NCBI GenBank assembly: GCA_958510825.1
Contig: OY294048.1
Coordinates: 32,081,026 to 32,145,025 of the forward strand
DNA: 64,000 nucleotides
Direction: 5' to 3'
Source: Brachypterus glaber
Lineage: Eukaryota > Arthropoda > Insecta > Coleoptera > Kateretidae
The position numbers and the translations under genes were made by a program. Under the pieces are notes generated by a model that saw only the letters and a program-made list of their open reading frames with translations, was not told the DNA's origin and did no database searches. Numbering within the stretch: position 1 is the first letter of the stretch; each line of letters starts with the position of its first letter. Positions 60,101-64,000 of the stretch are shown piece after piece.

Positions 60101-60338
60101 CTACATCTAAAAAATTATTAAAAAAGTCAAGGGGAAAATTAAAAAAACGAAAGCAAAAATTACATTTTGCGCTCGTAATAGAAGTTAAGGGGGTTTACAT
60201 TGGATCTGTGACACCCGGTATACTCCGGTATAATACTTACCTCCTCACAGGGCTCTCATCTCCATCTGTTGGTACCATGTATCCACCTGTACCCCAAAGA
60301 TCCTCATCGTTTTGTAATGATGGGGTTTCCAAAACTGT
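35212..60338 (-). CDS. PLD3/PLD4-type phospholipase D family protein, seven exons, 5' incomplete
   Basis: A type II membrane protein of the PLD3/PLD4 group, which in vertebrates act in lysosomes as 5' exonucleases on single-stranded nucleic acid. Exons in gene order: 60338-60241, 57906-57751, 53272-53092, 50954-50697, 43128-42928, 39425-39120, 35475-35212; borders are AG/GT and phases agree, giving 487 visible residues and no stop. Counted from the first visible residue: acidic cytoplasmic tail (1-33), membrane segment [19 protein letters not shown] (45-63), then lumenal ESIPEG, first HKD motif HTKLWIVD (H206, K208, D213) with [12 protein letters not shown], and second [11 protein letters not shown] (H421, K423, D428) with [15 protein letters not shown]. 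Length matches the family (about 490). In-frame TAG before the 60338 exon shows that the start lies in an unfound upstream exon, unless the internal Met of GYMVPTDG is used. NDUFV2 lies on the other strand inside the 50697-43128 intron. Confidence 0.92.
35533..36610 (-). mobile_element. AACGTTAG-repeat element, right-type arm
   Basis: The tip at 36590-36610 is the inverse of the one at 32494. AACGTTAG-type motifs fill 36430-36600 and resume at 35533-35562 on the other side of the MITE at 35571-36411, which therefore inserted into this arm. No second tip is found at its inner side. Confidence 0.55.
35571..36411. mobile_element. TA-flanked MITE CCGGGTGTCCC
   Basis: The ends CCGGGGGTCCCACC and GGGGGACACCCGG lie between TATA on the left and TATA on the right. 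Inverted blocks continue inward (ACCAGGTT...ACCTGGT, CTATATCTCCGTT / AACGGAGATATAG, and the GGAGCCCCTTAA-type centre). It is mostly a fold-back. Confidence 0.75.
36611..37320. other. Intronic AT-rich stretch
   Basis: PLD3 intron. 37010-37205 is an AT-rich TAATATTTATAATATT-type run, interrupted by two copies of the phrase GTTCCTGAACNATTTGGTGAAAGTATTTTTTGAATCG (shortened here: AGTTCCTGAAC plus GGTGAAAGTATTTTTTG) at about 36966 and 37101. No gene is seen. Confidence 0.5.
37495..38979. mobile_element. hAT-like element carrying a minisatellite array
   Basis: The ends CGAGGGGCTGACCGCG and its exact inverse (38964-38979) are flanked by a perfect 8-bp duplication TTTCTATC (37487-37494, 38980-38987). 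Just inside each end are degenerate AGAGTTCCTC repeats (37527-37620 and 38835-38940) with the phrase TTTTTGCAAAGAGTTCC; the left-end string CTGACCGCGTCTGAAATTTG is repeated directly at 38811. The middle is the array at 37700-38720. There is no transposase. Confidence 0.8.
37700..38720 (+). repeat. Higher-order tandem array, GCTTTGTCCCTGACGG units
   Basis: About 13 copies of the core GCTTTGTCCCTGACGG plus TTTCTACCAAACTTGGCGCC at uneven spacing of about 60, 82, 86 and 92 bp. The spacing pattern itself repeats about every 320 bp (cores near 37785, 38104, 38425), so the array is a four-subunit higher-order repeat of about three periods. Inverted units occur at 18000-18240. Open frames through the array are side effects. 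Confidence 0.85.
39120..39425 (-). CDS. PLD3-like exon between HKD motifs
   Basis: Encodes [40 protein letters not shown] and [14 protein letters not shown], ending VSIEI at donor GTAAGT: 102 codons, phase 0. Only 52 bp of intron separate its donor from the TIR element ending at 39068, and about 7 bp separate its start from the tip of the element at 39433; the acceptor reads CCGTTTTAG. Confidence 0.95.
39948..40689. mobile_element. TA-flanked MITE CAGRGTGTTCCGTGAGG
   Basis: The ends CAGAGTGTTCCGTGAGGAAA and the inverse TTTCCTCACGGAACACCCTG, each next to TA, continue inverted through GGGAAATATTTAA. It contains the nested MITE at 40028-40413 and is itself nested in the element at 39433-40992. 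Confidence 0.8.
40028..40413 (-). mobile_element. CCCAAGCAACAA MITE, copy 3 (inverted)
   Basis: Starts CGACACTCCCAAGGAACAAG and ends TTGTTGCTTGGGGGTATCGA. It is collinear on the minus strand with the copies at 16207-16580 and 33685-34068. Confidence 0.8.
40993..41728. other. Intronic stretch, repeat fragments
   Basis: PLD3 intron. 41130-41290 is a decayed minus-strand copy of the family at 13400-13645. 41290-41590 has an inverted AAAACGGTTTT / AAAACCGTTTT-like pair (about 41308 and 41540) around AT-rich sequence. No gene is seen. Confidence 0.45.
41729..42380. repeat. Degenerate tandem repeat, about 265-300 bp unit
   Basis: The phrase GCGATTTTCTCGAAAACTAA recurs near 41740, 42003, 42300 and 42667, followed each time by GTTCTGCAAA-type sequence and CTTACCCCTAACTT. 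There are two and a half degraded tandem units plus a detached one. Confidence 0.6.
42385..42660 (-). repeat. Truncated MITE related to 58127-58858
   Basis: GTAACATTTTGTGCCACTAA, GGTGTTTTGGTG, the GAAGGGCCGCAGCTCCCTTG block and TATAGGAACTTTTTTTCATA match 58165-58440 in the opposite orientation. Its end is CTTATTTCTGAATAACCCTG, the tip of the family at 13858-14150, so the copy may be chimeric. Confidence 0.55.
42928..43128 (-). CDS. PLD3-like exon
   Basis: Acceptor TTCGCTGTAG and donor GTAAGC. It encodes [40 protein letters not shown] and ends SFPTYLS: 67 codons, phase 0. The CSC pair and the EVYWQLGQ stretch match the family. Confidence 0.95.
43170..43216 (-). repeat. CTTGTT-ended dispersed repeat, 3' end only
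   Basis: Read on the minus strand: TATAATGGAATGCGTAGC, then ATTACATATCTTCACGGC and TTGTT. It lies about 43 bp upstream of the PLD3 acceptor at 43129 in the sense of the gene. Confidence 0.7.
43217..44105. other. Intronic AT-rich stretch
   Basis: PLD3 intron. A lone MITE tip ACAGGGCGTTCAAAATAAAT lies at about 43575. Nothing else is recognised. Confidence 0.45.
44125..44424 (-). pseudogene. LINE ORF2 C-terminus with Cys cluster, copy 1
   Basis: A minus-strand frame gives [40 protein letters not shown] and [15 protein letters not shown], ending at a natural stop. This is the C-terminal CCHC-like segment after the RNase H domain of I/R1/LOA-type LINEs (CRLCxEAxETAEHILxxC). The usual His is Gln here. 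It is 5'-truncated just upstream. Confidence 0.65.
44668..44871 (+). CDS. Possible small secreted peptide (tentative)
   Basis: A 67-codon frame starts [20 protein letters not shown], which looks like a signal peptide with cleavage after ING. The rest, [20 protein letters not shown], is charged with two cysteines, and the end is HLEYLII before TAA. No family is recognised. It lies on the strand opposite to PLD3 inside an intron. The frame could equally be chance or an exon of a longer gene. Confidence 0.25.
   Translation: MVIFMLIFLLFYKINGEPLEHAFNVKKEPKTCSPEELRFCDIVSFTFGIQIYLINSKLKKHLEYLII
44872..46014. other. Intronic stretch, no gene
   Basis: PLD3 intron, AT-rich. GGTTCGCTGCGGGCGAACC at 45591-45609 is a small hairpin. 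No gene or element ends are recognised. Confidence 0.45.
46015..46250 (+). repeat. Dispersed repeat with ATAACTCAAGAACGC motif, + copy
   Basis: TACGTTTCTGGACGTTTTAT, GTCGGTCGGTCTGTGTGTCC, GATAACTCAAGAACGCTTCG and GACTTCAAATTTGGACCACA; a well-matched counterpart of 13400-13645. Partial restarts follow (GGGGTAAAAAC, TTTCCCCAAGGAAAGTCTTG at 45975 and 46333). Confidence 0.6.
46487..46625 (-). pseudogene. LINE ORF2 C-terminus, copy 2
   Basis: The minus-strand frame [20 protein letters not shown], then [20 protein letters not shown], matches copy 1 at 44125-44424 closely and shares the Gln in place of His. The first CxxC has lost its second Cys (CRLG). It is flanked by unrelated sequence. Confidence 0.65.
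46700..47380. other. Intronic stretch, no gene
   Basis: PLD3 intron with G-run/T-run repeats of a phrase like TTTACATTTTTGGGGAAAG (47215, 47760, 47900). No gene is recognised. Confidence 0.4.
47385..47660 (-). mobile_element. LINE 3' end fragment
   Basis: Minus-strand translation gives [40 protein letters not shown] and IITN stop, equivalent to the C-terminal FYNKLPDIYRR block of the LINE at 27233-30013. The 3' tail is a TAA-type microsatellite at 47380-47400. It is a strongly 5'-truncated copy of a CR1-like family. Confidence 0.65.
47661..48309. other. Intronic stretch, no gene
   Basis: PLD3 intron. It contains further degraded units with TTTTTACATTTTTGGGGAAA and a fragment near 48090-48240 of the family at 13400-13645 (minus). 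Confidence 0.4.
48310..48850 (-). repeat. CTTGTT-ended dispersed repeat, long minus copy
   Basis: On the minus strand it runs from GACTGGAAATTTTCAGGAAA through CCACTGTGAATAGTATACTA to ACATATCTTCAAGACTTGTT at 48324. It matches the copies at 11095-11645 and 50969-51370. Confidence 0.6.
48900..48991. repeat. Lone MITE terminus upstream of NDUFV2
   Basis: Ends CTTCCCGGAACACCCCGTA at 48991, the same type of tip as other TA-flanked MITEs here. It lies about 135 bp before the NDUFV2 start codon, so it may border or supply the promoter. Confidence 0.5.
49127..49846 (+). CDS. NDUFV2: NADH dehydrogenase flavoprotein 2 (complex I 24-kDa subunit), mitochondrial, intronless
   Basis: The 24-kDa subunit of the complex I N-module on the matrix side, carrying 2Fe-2S cluster N1a and partnering the 51-kDa FMN subunit. 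The 239-residue frame is the normal length. Residues 1-25 ([20 protein letters not shown]) look like a mitochondrial presequence. Conserved blocks are [36 protein letters not shown] and [12 protein letters not shown], and the four cluster ligands are C125, C130 (CTTTPC), C166 and C170 (CLGAC). The C-terminus ends [10 protein letters not shown]. The ATG at 49127 is chosen because it gives the presequence and is preceded by AAAATG context. There are no introns, and AAATAAA at about 49872 is followed within about 20 bp by nine A's, which would fit a retrocopy. It lies in a PLD3 intron in the opposite direction. All catalytic residues are kept, so it looks functional. Confidence 0.97.
   Translation: MLRTIGNCIQRVGARSLQTSSAVLHDSLFVHRDSPQDNVDTPFEFTDDNKKRVQALLAIYPEGHKRAAMIPLLDLAQRQHGWLPLTAMHKVAEILELPRMRVYEVATFYTMFMRKPTGKYHLQICTTTPCWLRGSDDILDKIKKDLNIKVGETTTDGMFTLSEVECLGACVNAPMVQINDDYFEDLTVKDTEEILSDLKAGKKPKAGPRNGRYAAEPIGEPTSLKGDPPGPGFGVRADL
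49872..49902 (+). terminator. NDUFV2 polyadenylation signal and A-run
   Basis: AAATAAA lies about 25 bp after the stop codon, and CTAAAAAAAAA follows at about 49890-49900. It may be the cleavage region or the remnant poly(A) of a retroposed mRNA. Confidence 0.5.
49957..50116. repeat. G/C-rich dispersed repeat, second copy
   Basis: Matches 21962-22150: GCCAGCCCAGGCCTGG, a GGGCCCCCTATTTTTCC stretch and CAGGCCCCGGGGAATC. Confidence 0.65.
50117..50696. other. Intronic stretch, no gene
   Basis: AT-rich part of the PLD3 intron between NDUFV2 and the 50697 exon. CCAATCAGAATGCAG-type sequence (minus, near 50460) is the only notable string. No gene is seen. Confidence 0.45.
50697..50954 (-). CDS. 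PLD3-like exon with first HKD motif
   Basis: Acceptor TTATGTTTTCAG and donor GTATGT. It encodes [35 protein letters not shown] and [20 protein letters not shown] through NMDWRSLTQ: 86 codons, phase 0. All HKD residues are present. Confidence 0.97.
50969..51370 (-). repeat. CTTGTT-ended dispersed repeat, minus copy
   Basis: The end TATCTTCACTGCTTGTT (50969-50985, minus) abuts the pyrimidine tract of the PLD3 exon at 50954. Further in are CATTTACTGTGAATAGTATC and TAGTATTTGGGAAAAGGC, and at 51240-51310 the blocks seen in 11270-11400. Confidence 0.65.
51094..51152. repeat. (TA)n microsatellite
   Basis: About 28 TA dinucleotides, lying inside the dispersed repeat at 50969-51370. It is not coding. 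Confidence 0.95.
51371..52365. other. Intronic stretch, no gene recognised
   Basis: PLD3 intron. 51500-51700 and 51880-51975 are less AT-rich than the surroundings (for example GGTGAGGGGCTGGTGGGGAG and GGTAGCCTGAAAGTCGACTA) but show no frame or repeat that I recognise. The phrase CTTTTACCTCAAGAAGGAAC at 51503 has an inverted partner, ACTTCTTGAGGTAAAAGTTC, at about 52019. Confidence 0.4.
52366..53014. mobile_element. TA-flanked MITE CAGGGTGTCAAAAGAAG
   Basis: The ends CAGGGTGTCAAAAGAAGCAT and the inverse AATACTTCTTTTGACACCCTG-type right end, with TA on both sides. Arms are inverted for about 170 bp, including GGTTATCTTTTATAGTTACG and the CTTCCGGTCTAAG block. It ends 77 bp from the PLD3 donor at 53091. 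Confidence 0.8.
53092..53272 (-). CDS. PLD3-like exon
   Basis: Acceptor TTGTTTTTCAG and donor GTTAGT. The first base completes a Gln codon; then [40 protein letters not shown] and [20 protein letters not shown]. The ESIPEG and SLYWTLR motifs are diagnostic for PLD3/PLD4-type proteins. Confidence 0.95.
53273..54875. other. Intronic stretch, no gene
   Basis: PLD3 intron, AT-rich. There is a short palindromic run CTGTAGTACAGTAG at about 53324. Open frames at 53802-54068 and 54634-54864 lack recognisable content. Confidence 0.4.
54876..55240. repeat. Degenerate tandem repeat, about 130 bp unit
   Basis: Three units begin with TTTTTGAGGTCGCTAAAACT-like sequence (54885, 55012, 55143), each followed by GAATATGATAATAA-like and then a C/G-rich stretch (CCCTCCCCTGGGGG, GCCCTCGGGCC, CCCCCTGGCCTTGGGG). 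The GGTCGCTGAAAC phrase also appears in the fold-back at 20295-20876. Confidence 0.6.
55241..56276. other. Intronic stretch, MITE tip
   Basis: A lone tip ACACAGCGTGTCAAAAGTCC at about 55398 is followed by AAAATTTGGAACACGTAAAT, which recalls 1780-1850. The rest is AT-rich with no gene. Confidence 0.4.
56277..56473. mobile_element. Small TIR element around GGGTCGGACAACAG
   Basis: TTATTATCAGAGTTGATACA, then GAGGGTCGGACAACAGGA on the left, and its inverse TCTGTTGTCGGACCCTGTTG, then AAAGTATCAACTCTGGTTAT on the right. A TGTA microsatellite lies at about 56365-56382. It is about 197 bp and non-coding. Confidence 0.65.
56776..57672. mobile_element. Fold-back element with TTACCGCGAAAA-repeat arms
   Basis: Flanked by a perfect 8-bp duplication AATAATAA (56768-56775, 57673-57680). 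The left arm (56776-57025) has about 14 degenerate units of TTACCGCGAAAA; the right arm (57404-57672) has the inverse TTTTCGCGGTAA. Tips GGGAACGGGAGCCTTCG and, on the other strand, GGATCTAGGAGACTTTG lead into GAAAAATTTACCGCG on both sides. The centre is AT-rich and non-coding. It ends 79 bp from the PLD3 donor at 57750. Confidence 0.8.
57751..57906 (-). CDS. PLD3-like exon, transmembrane segment
   Basis: Acceptor TTGTTTTCAG and donor GTAAGT. It encodes (S)[15 protein letters not shown], the hydrophobic [15 protein letters not shown] and [14 protein letters not shown], with two N-glycosylation sequons (NYS, NNT) on the lumenal side. A single segment after a short N-terminal tail with basic residues next to it indicates type II topology. 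Confidence 0.9.
58127..58858. mobile_element. TA-flanked MITE with GGGAGCTACGGCCC block
   Basis: The left end CAGCCTGTTCCAGAACTCGC and right end GTTATGGATCACCCTG lie next to TA. Inner arms are inverted for over 100 bp (AATTTAAGAGGTGATTCTA, TATAAAGGTTGGTC, GGCTCATTTCC / GGAAATGAGCC). It is the fullest copy of a family whose pieces lie at 1905-2050, 13910-13975 and 42385-42660. Confidence 0.75.
58883..59768. mobile_element. TIR element CAGGGGAGACTGTTGTACC
   Basis: The ends CAGGGGAGACTGTTGTACCT and AGGTACAACAGTCTCCCCT are inverted. Inner strings CCTTGGATCAC and GTGATCCAAGG are also inverted, and a related GGTACATTGTGGTCTTGTAC lies in the middle (59556). It is non-coding. Confidence 0.7.
59769..60240. 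other. PLD3 first visible intron, part
   Basis: AT-rich; no gene or element ends are recognised. It runs up to the donor GTAAGTATTA of the 60338-60241 exon. Confidence 0.45.
60241..60338 (-). CDS. PLD3-like exon, cytoplasmic N-terminal part
   Basis: Acceptor TTGTTTTTTAG and donor GTAAGT. It encodes [20 protein letters not shown] then [12 protein letters not shown], leaving two bases of a Ser codon that the next exon completes. The acidic tail precedes the membrane segment. A TAG lies in frame just before the exon, so coding must begin in an earlier exon (beyond 60338) or at the internal ATG. Family similarity is weak here, so the call depends on splice phase and position. Confidence 0.7.
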
Positions 60339-60550
60339 CTAAAAAACAAGAAATATAATAATAGGAATATCAGAAATACCATAGTTATTAGCTGATCAGT
60401 AAAGGGCGTAATTTGTGGGTTTGGACGGCAATTGCTGTCCCTAAACAAATATTTTTCGTCCATATTTTTAAGCAATGATGACTTTTTTTTAGTCAGAGGG
60501 CACAGAGCTTAAATGTTAATTTCTTCGACTAAGTACACACATTTAAAAAA

Positions 60551-60999
60551 TTAAAGGGTTAAGTATGGAGTATTATTTTTTTGTGTGTGTGTAATAAAAC
60601 AATTTATTTTTCCTAAGTACTTTCGCTTTTATTGAAAAGCATTATCAAAGGACAATTTTTGAACTAGTGCTCTTAGAATGGACATTCTTAAATATTATAA
60701 ACATACATATCACGTTTCTACATTTAATTAGGACATTTTACATTTAAAAACCTCGTGTCGAGTTTGGTCTAACATTAAAAAAAAAAAATGTCAGACCAAA
60801 CCCATTAAATGTAAAATGTCCTAATTAAATGTAGAAACGTGATATGTATGTTTATAATATTAAGGAATGTCAATTCTAAGAGCACTAGTTCAAAAATTGT
60901 CCTTCGATAATGCTTTTCAATAAAAGCGAAAGTACTTAGGAAAAATAAATTGTTTTATTACACACAAAAAGAAATAATACTCCATACTTAACCCTTTAA
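60551..60999. mobile_element. 449-bp palindromic fold-back with TTAA ends
   Basis: Near-perfect inverted arms of about 205 bp around a short centre: TTAAAGGGTTAAGTATGGAG on the left, its inverse on the right, with TTTCGCTTTTATTGAAAAGC and CATATCACGTTTCTACATTT inside. The outermost four bases are TTAA on both sides, compatible with a piggyBac-type target duplication. It lies just upstream of the first visible PLD3 exon. Confidence 0.85.
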
Positions 61000-62294
61000 C
61001 AGAGCTTAAAATTCGTCAAATTTTTATTTTTGTAAAATTTTAATATCCCAGATAACCAAAGTCTCCTAGGAAACCCAAAGAAGACGCGTTGCGTCAATAA
61101 AAAGTCCAAACCGATAGTTTTTTGTTTATAATAATAATAATTTTCTAATAAAAAACATTCAAATTTTTTATTATTATTAGCCTTATTTTGTCATGTATTT
61201 CATACATACACCTAAAATGCGAATAAAATATTTTGGTGCATTTATACCCTTTTACTGCCAAAATTTTCTTCAAATTTGGTTGGAGGCAGGATAAAAATAT
61301 AATTATTTTACTTTTTTTTAATAAATACTATATATTTAGATATGATCATTAACAAAACTATTTTATTCTAATAATTAAGCTACAGAACGTAGAAAAATTA
61401 AACTTTTCGTACAGGTTCATTATACAAATAAAAACTTTTCGCAAAAAAAACTGAACCGACTCCTATGTCACTAAAAAGTAAAAAATACTTAACTCGGTGC
61501 CAATTTCACCATTCCCTAAATTAATTACTAACAATTATTTTTTTATTATTTTATTATTGTTTGCTGTGAAATTGGCACCGACTTAAGTATTTTTATTTTC
61601 ATTAATATATTAAAAAAATGATCCAAACAAAGATTGTTGAAAATTTTCTCCTGCAGGTAAGTATCGATACTTAAGATCTTAATCCATTGATACTTAAGAT
61701 CTTACTCCATCAAAAGTTTTCATTAAACATTTGTAATGTAATGGGCAGTTAGAATCTTAGTCAATAACACAGGCCATAACATAAGCATTTTGTGATCGGA
61801 TGTTTTTTTATGTTCTGGTTTAGTTAAGACTCACTGACTGCCAAAAAAGCATTATTTTGTTTCTATCATGTATAAATTTTATTCTAAATAAGCGGTATCA
61901 AAGCAAAAATTTAGAATTTTGTCCTTGTTTTTTTTTCTTGGCCCTTGTGCGGTTGTTCAAAACCCTTAAGTGATGGACAGAAACGGAAGTTATATTCGAA
62001 ATCAACATAACTAAATTACCAAAAATCAGCTTTCAGATCCAAATCAACTTTCAAAACTTGAAAATTTGTTGTCCTGTGTAATTCATAAAAAAATCCTTAA
62101 ATAATATCATTAATTAAACTTGCAATTTATTAATTTCATAAAAATTGGTATTTGGGTGATTCTCACAAATTATGAAAATTTTTGTCCCCAATTAATTATT
62201 TACAAGAAATATTTTTTTTCTTTTTAATTACGGTTTCATGTGAAAGGTTTTGTATGTTTATTATTGAATTAAAACATAATATCTTAAAATAGAT
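61000..62294. other. Gene-free AT-rich stretch with hairpins
   Basis: Contains the hairpin listed at 61490-61595 and a duplicated phrase ATACTTAAGATCTTA at 61666-61681 and 61689-61705. The missing first exon of the PLD3-like gene may be here or beyond the window; none was recognised. Confidence 0.4.
61490..61595. repeat. Hairpin ACTTAACTCGGTGCCAATTTCAC
   Basis: AAATACTTAACTCGGTGCCA plus ATTTCAC is inverted at 61566-61595 around an ATT-rich loop of about 45 bp. Confidence 0.75.
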
Positions 62295-63040
62295 AAGGAG
62301 CTGTCCATATATTACGTAACGCAATTTTTCAAAAAAATTGACCCCCCTCCCCCCTGTGTAACAAACTGTCGCATTTACCAATTCCCCCCCCCCCTGTGTA
62401 ACGCGTAACTATATAAAAATTTTGTTTCGCAATAAATTTAACTGTATTCTCACTATTGATTCGTTTTTCTCGACAAAACAAACATGAACCTAAAATATAG
62501 TATAACATAACCTTAAAAAAAATTTACACGAAAAAATCACTCATACTTTAAAAAAATATTCATAATCAATATCACACAGGGAAAAAATACTAGGTACCTC
62601 TTTTTACACTGAGTGTCACATATAACACGTATATTGTTTATGCACAGGTACACAAAATAGTACACACATTGGTGTTCTGTGAGTACACATTCCGCGCGAA
62701 AATGTATCATCGCCGATGATTCATTGGCAAGATCACGCAAGAACAGGGCCGTAAGATTTTTTTTAATATCAATGTCAACAGTTTTTTTGCTGATTACAAT
62801 ATTATTTAAATAAGCATAGTTTCGTCAATTTTTGTGTGAAAAAGGGAATTATGGGCCACTAAATAGTTATTTATGTTGAAATAAAAATACATCTGCCAAG
62901 CTTAGAAATAAACATTAAATTTATTAAATTTCGTTACGTAACGTTTACCTAGCCCCCCCCCCCCTCCCCCCTGTCACAAACTGTAACAATTTCTCTGACC
63001 CCCCCCCTAGGCGCGTTACGTAATTTATGGACAGCCCCTA
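62295..63040. mobile_element. TIR element AGGGGCTGTCCATAAATTAC
   Basis: The left end AAGGAGCTGTCCATATATTA (continuing CGTAACGC) and right end GCGCGTTACGTAATTTATGG (continuing ACAGCCCCT) are inverted. Just inside both ends are C-runs and TGTAACAAACTGT-like strings. The tip is similar in its TTACGTAACGC part to the family ending GGGAACGTTCAAGTATTACG. The interior is AT-rich without a transposase. Confidence 0.75.
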
Positions 63041-63344
63041 ATGAATATTTCGTTATGCTCTTTTTTATGCCTCTGTGTAACTGCTCTGAAATAAATAAAT
63101 ATACGCCGAAACTCAGTCCCCTGGCTTGTCCCCCCCCCCCCCCCAATACCAAATCATAGTCAAAGATAGCATTTTCATACAGAAGATATTAAAATTTTTA
63201 ATCATAATTTTATTAATTCTCTAACCATGGAAGTTTGTGTGATTTACATAGACATTAATAAATTTTATTATTTTTTTATTTGTAAATTCCAGAAATTTCG
63301 AGCTTAATGTTGTCCGTAATTTTTGCATGAATTTTTCATTACTA

Positions 63345-63744
63345 CCCAGACAGCACATAATAACTATTAGATATCCAGGGGATATACTATTGGATAGCCT
63401 GGATAGCCTAGATATCCCATGGACATCCAAATGTCCGCCTATATCCTGGATATCCATGAGATATCCATTGGACATCTATTTTTTTGACCTCCCTAAAGTA
63501 TATACACTAGATATCCAGTAGATATCTATCATGGATATCCTGGATATCCATGATGGATCTCTAACGGATATCCAGTGGATATACTTTAGGGAGGTTAAAA
63601 CAATAGATGTGCACATCCTGGATATAGGCGGACATTTGGATGTTCATGGGATATCTAATGGCTATCCATGATATCCAATGGATATACTCTATATCCAGAA
63701 AGTATATCCCCTGGATATCTAATAGTTATTATGTGTTGTCTGGG
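63345..63744. mobile_element. TA-flanked element filled with GGATATCC repeats
   Basis: The ends CCCAGACAGCACATAATAAC and their inverse (63725-63744) are each flanked by TA (63343-63344, 63745-63746). The interior is almost wholly GGATATCC / AGATATCCA / TGGATATC units, roughly 10-17 bp apart, and folds back on itself as a whole (CTCCCTAAAGTATATAC at 63490, inverse near 63580). The open frames in it are by-products. Confidence 0.85.
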
Positions 63745-63746
63745 TA

Positions 63747-64000
63747 AGTTTGAATTGTAAATTCTAAACTATAACAGGATATGTACCCACATAATTAGGT
63801 TTAGCAAAACGCACTTGGTGCAAAGGTTATGGAATTTGGGTACATATGTCACTTCTGTGCCATTTCTTTTGTAGTAATTTAGTGTTTCTCTTCGAAAAAC
63901 ATGATTTGGTTTGGTAGCATTACAGTCCCCTGGTAACAAAATAAATATTTCCATTTTTATATTAAATGTATTTATATTTGAAATAGGGATCGACCGATAT
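63747..64000. other. Window end, no gene
   Basis: AT-rich. A short frame on the minus strand (63954-63769) has no recognisable content. Confidence 0.4.

Noticed and set aside
60245..60475. Minus-strand frame with a hydrophobic stretch as the PLD3 first exon
   Set aside because: It reads through the intron and the exon in the wrong frame. The exon frame that joins the next exon has a stop just upstream, and no donor fits near its ATG.

Overview
This window looks like a strongly AT-rich, repeat-rich insect chromosome, probably from a beetle. The insect call rests on three animal genes with ordinary GT-AG introns and on the mixture of mobile elements (Penelope-like, CR1/Jockey-type LINE, Tc1/mariner, piggyBac-like, many TA-flanked MITEs). 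The beetle call is only an impression from the repeat families. There is no bacterial, plasmid or phage content.

Three host genes are readable. (1) A haspin-type histone H3 kinase lies on the + strand, with four exons between 14183 and 23110; its 5' end was not found. (2) A PLD3/PLD4-type transmembrane phospholipase D family gene lies on the - strand, with seven exons from 60338 down to the stop at 35212; its first coding exon was not found. (3) A complete intronless copy of the mitochondrial complex I 24-kDa subunit (NDUFV2) lies at 49127-49846, on the + strand inside a PLD3 intron. The first two genes join in frame across every visible exon with no stop. No pathway links the three genes; they are neighbours.

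Layout: 1-14150 has no host gene (Jockey-type LINE relic, nested TIR elements, Penelope relic, pseudogene of an arthropod repeat-associated Cys-rich protein, several MITEs). 14183-23110 is haspin with repeat-filled introns. 23200-35000 is repeats, including a TTAA-flanked piggyBac-like fold-back element (26818-31022) split by a LINE with a 926-codon open frame and by a MITE. 35212-60338 is PLD3, whose introns carry the nested NDUFV2 gene and most of the unusual elements. 60400-64000 is more fold-back elements.

The main unexpected signal is a recurring architecture: elements bounded by inverted repeats whose arms or interior are degenerate short tandem repeats (roughly 8-20 bp units), each with a different unit. 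Examples are at 9731-9980, 37495-38979, 39433-40992, 56776-57672 and 63345-63744, with further candidates at 3086-3677 and around 32494/36610. Three have readable boundary duplications of 8 bp (TTTCTATC perfect, AATAATAA perfect, GAAATTGT/GAAAATGT one mismatch), and a related element at 17951-18290 has CGTATTCT/CGTATTCC. This suggests a hAT-like group of non-autonomous elements that carry or generate minisatellites. A second signal is that one dispersed repeat end (TATCTTCACGGCTTGTT-like) lies in sense orientation just upstream of three different 3' splice sites in two genes.
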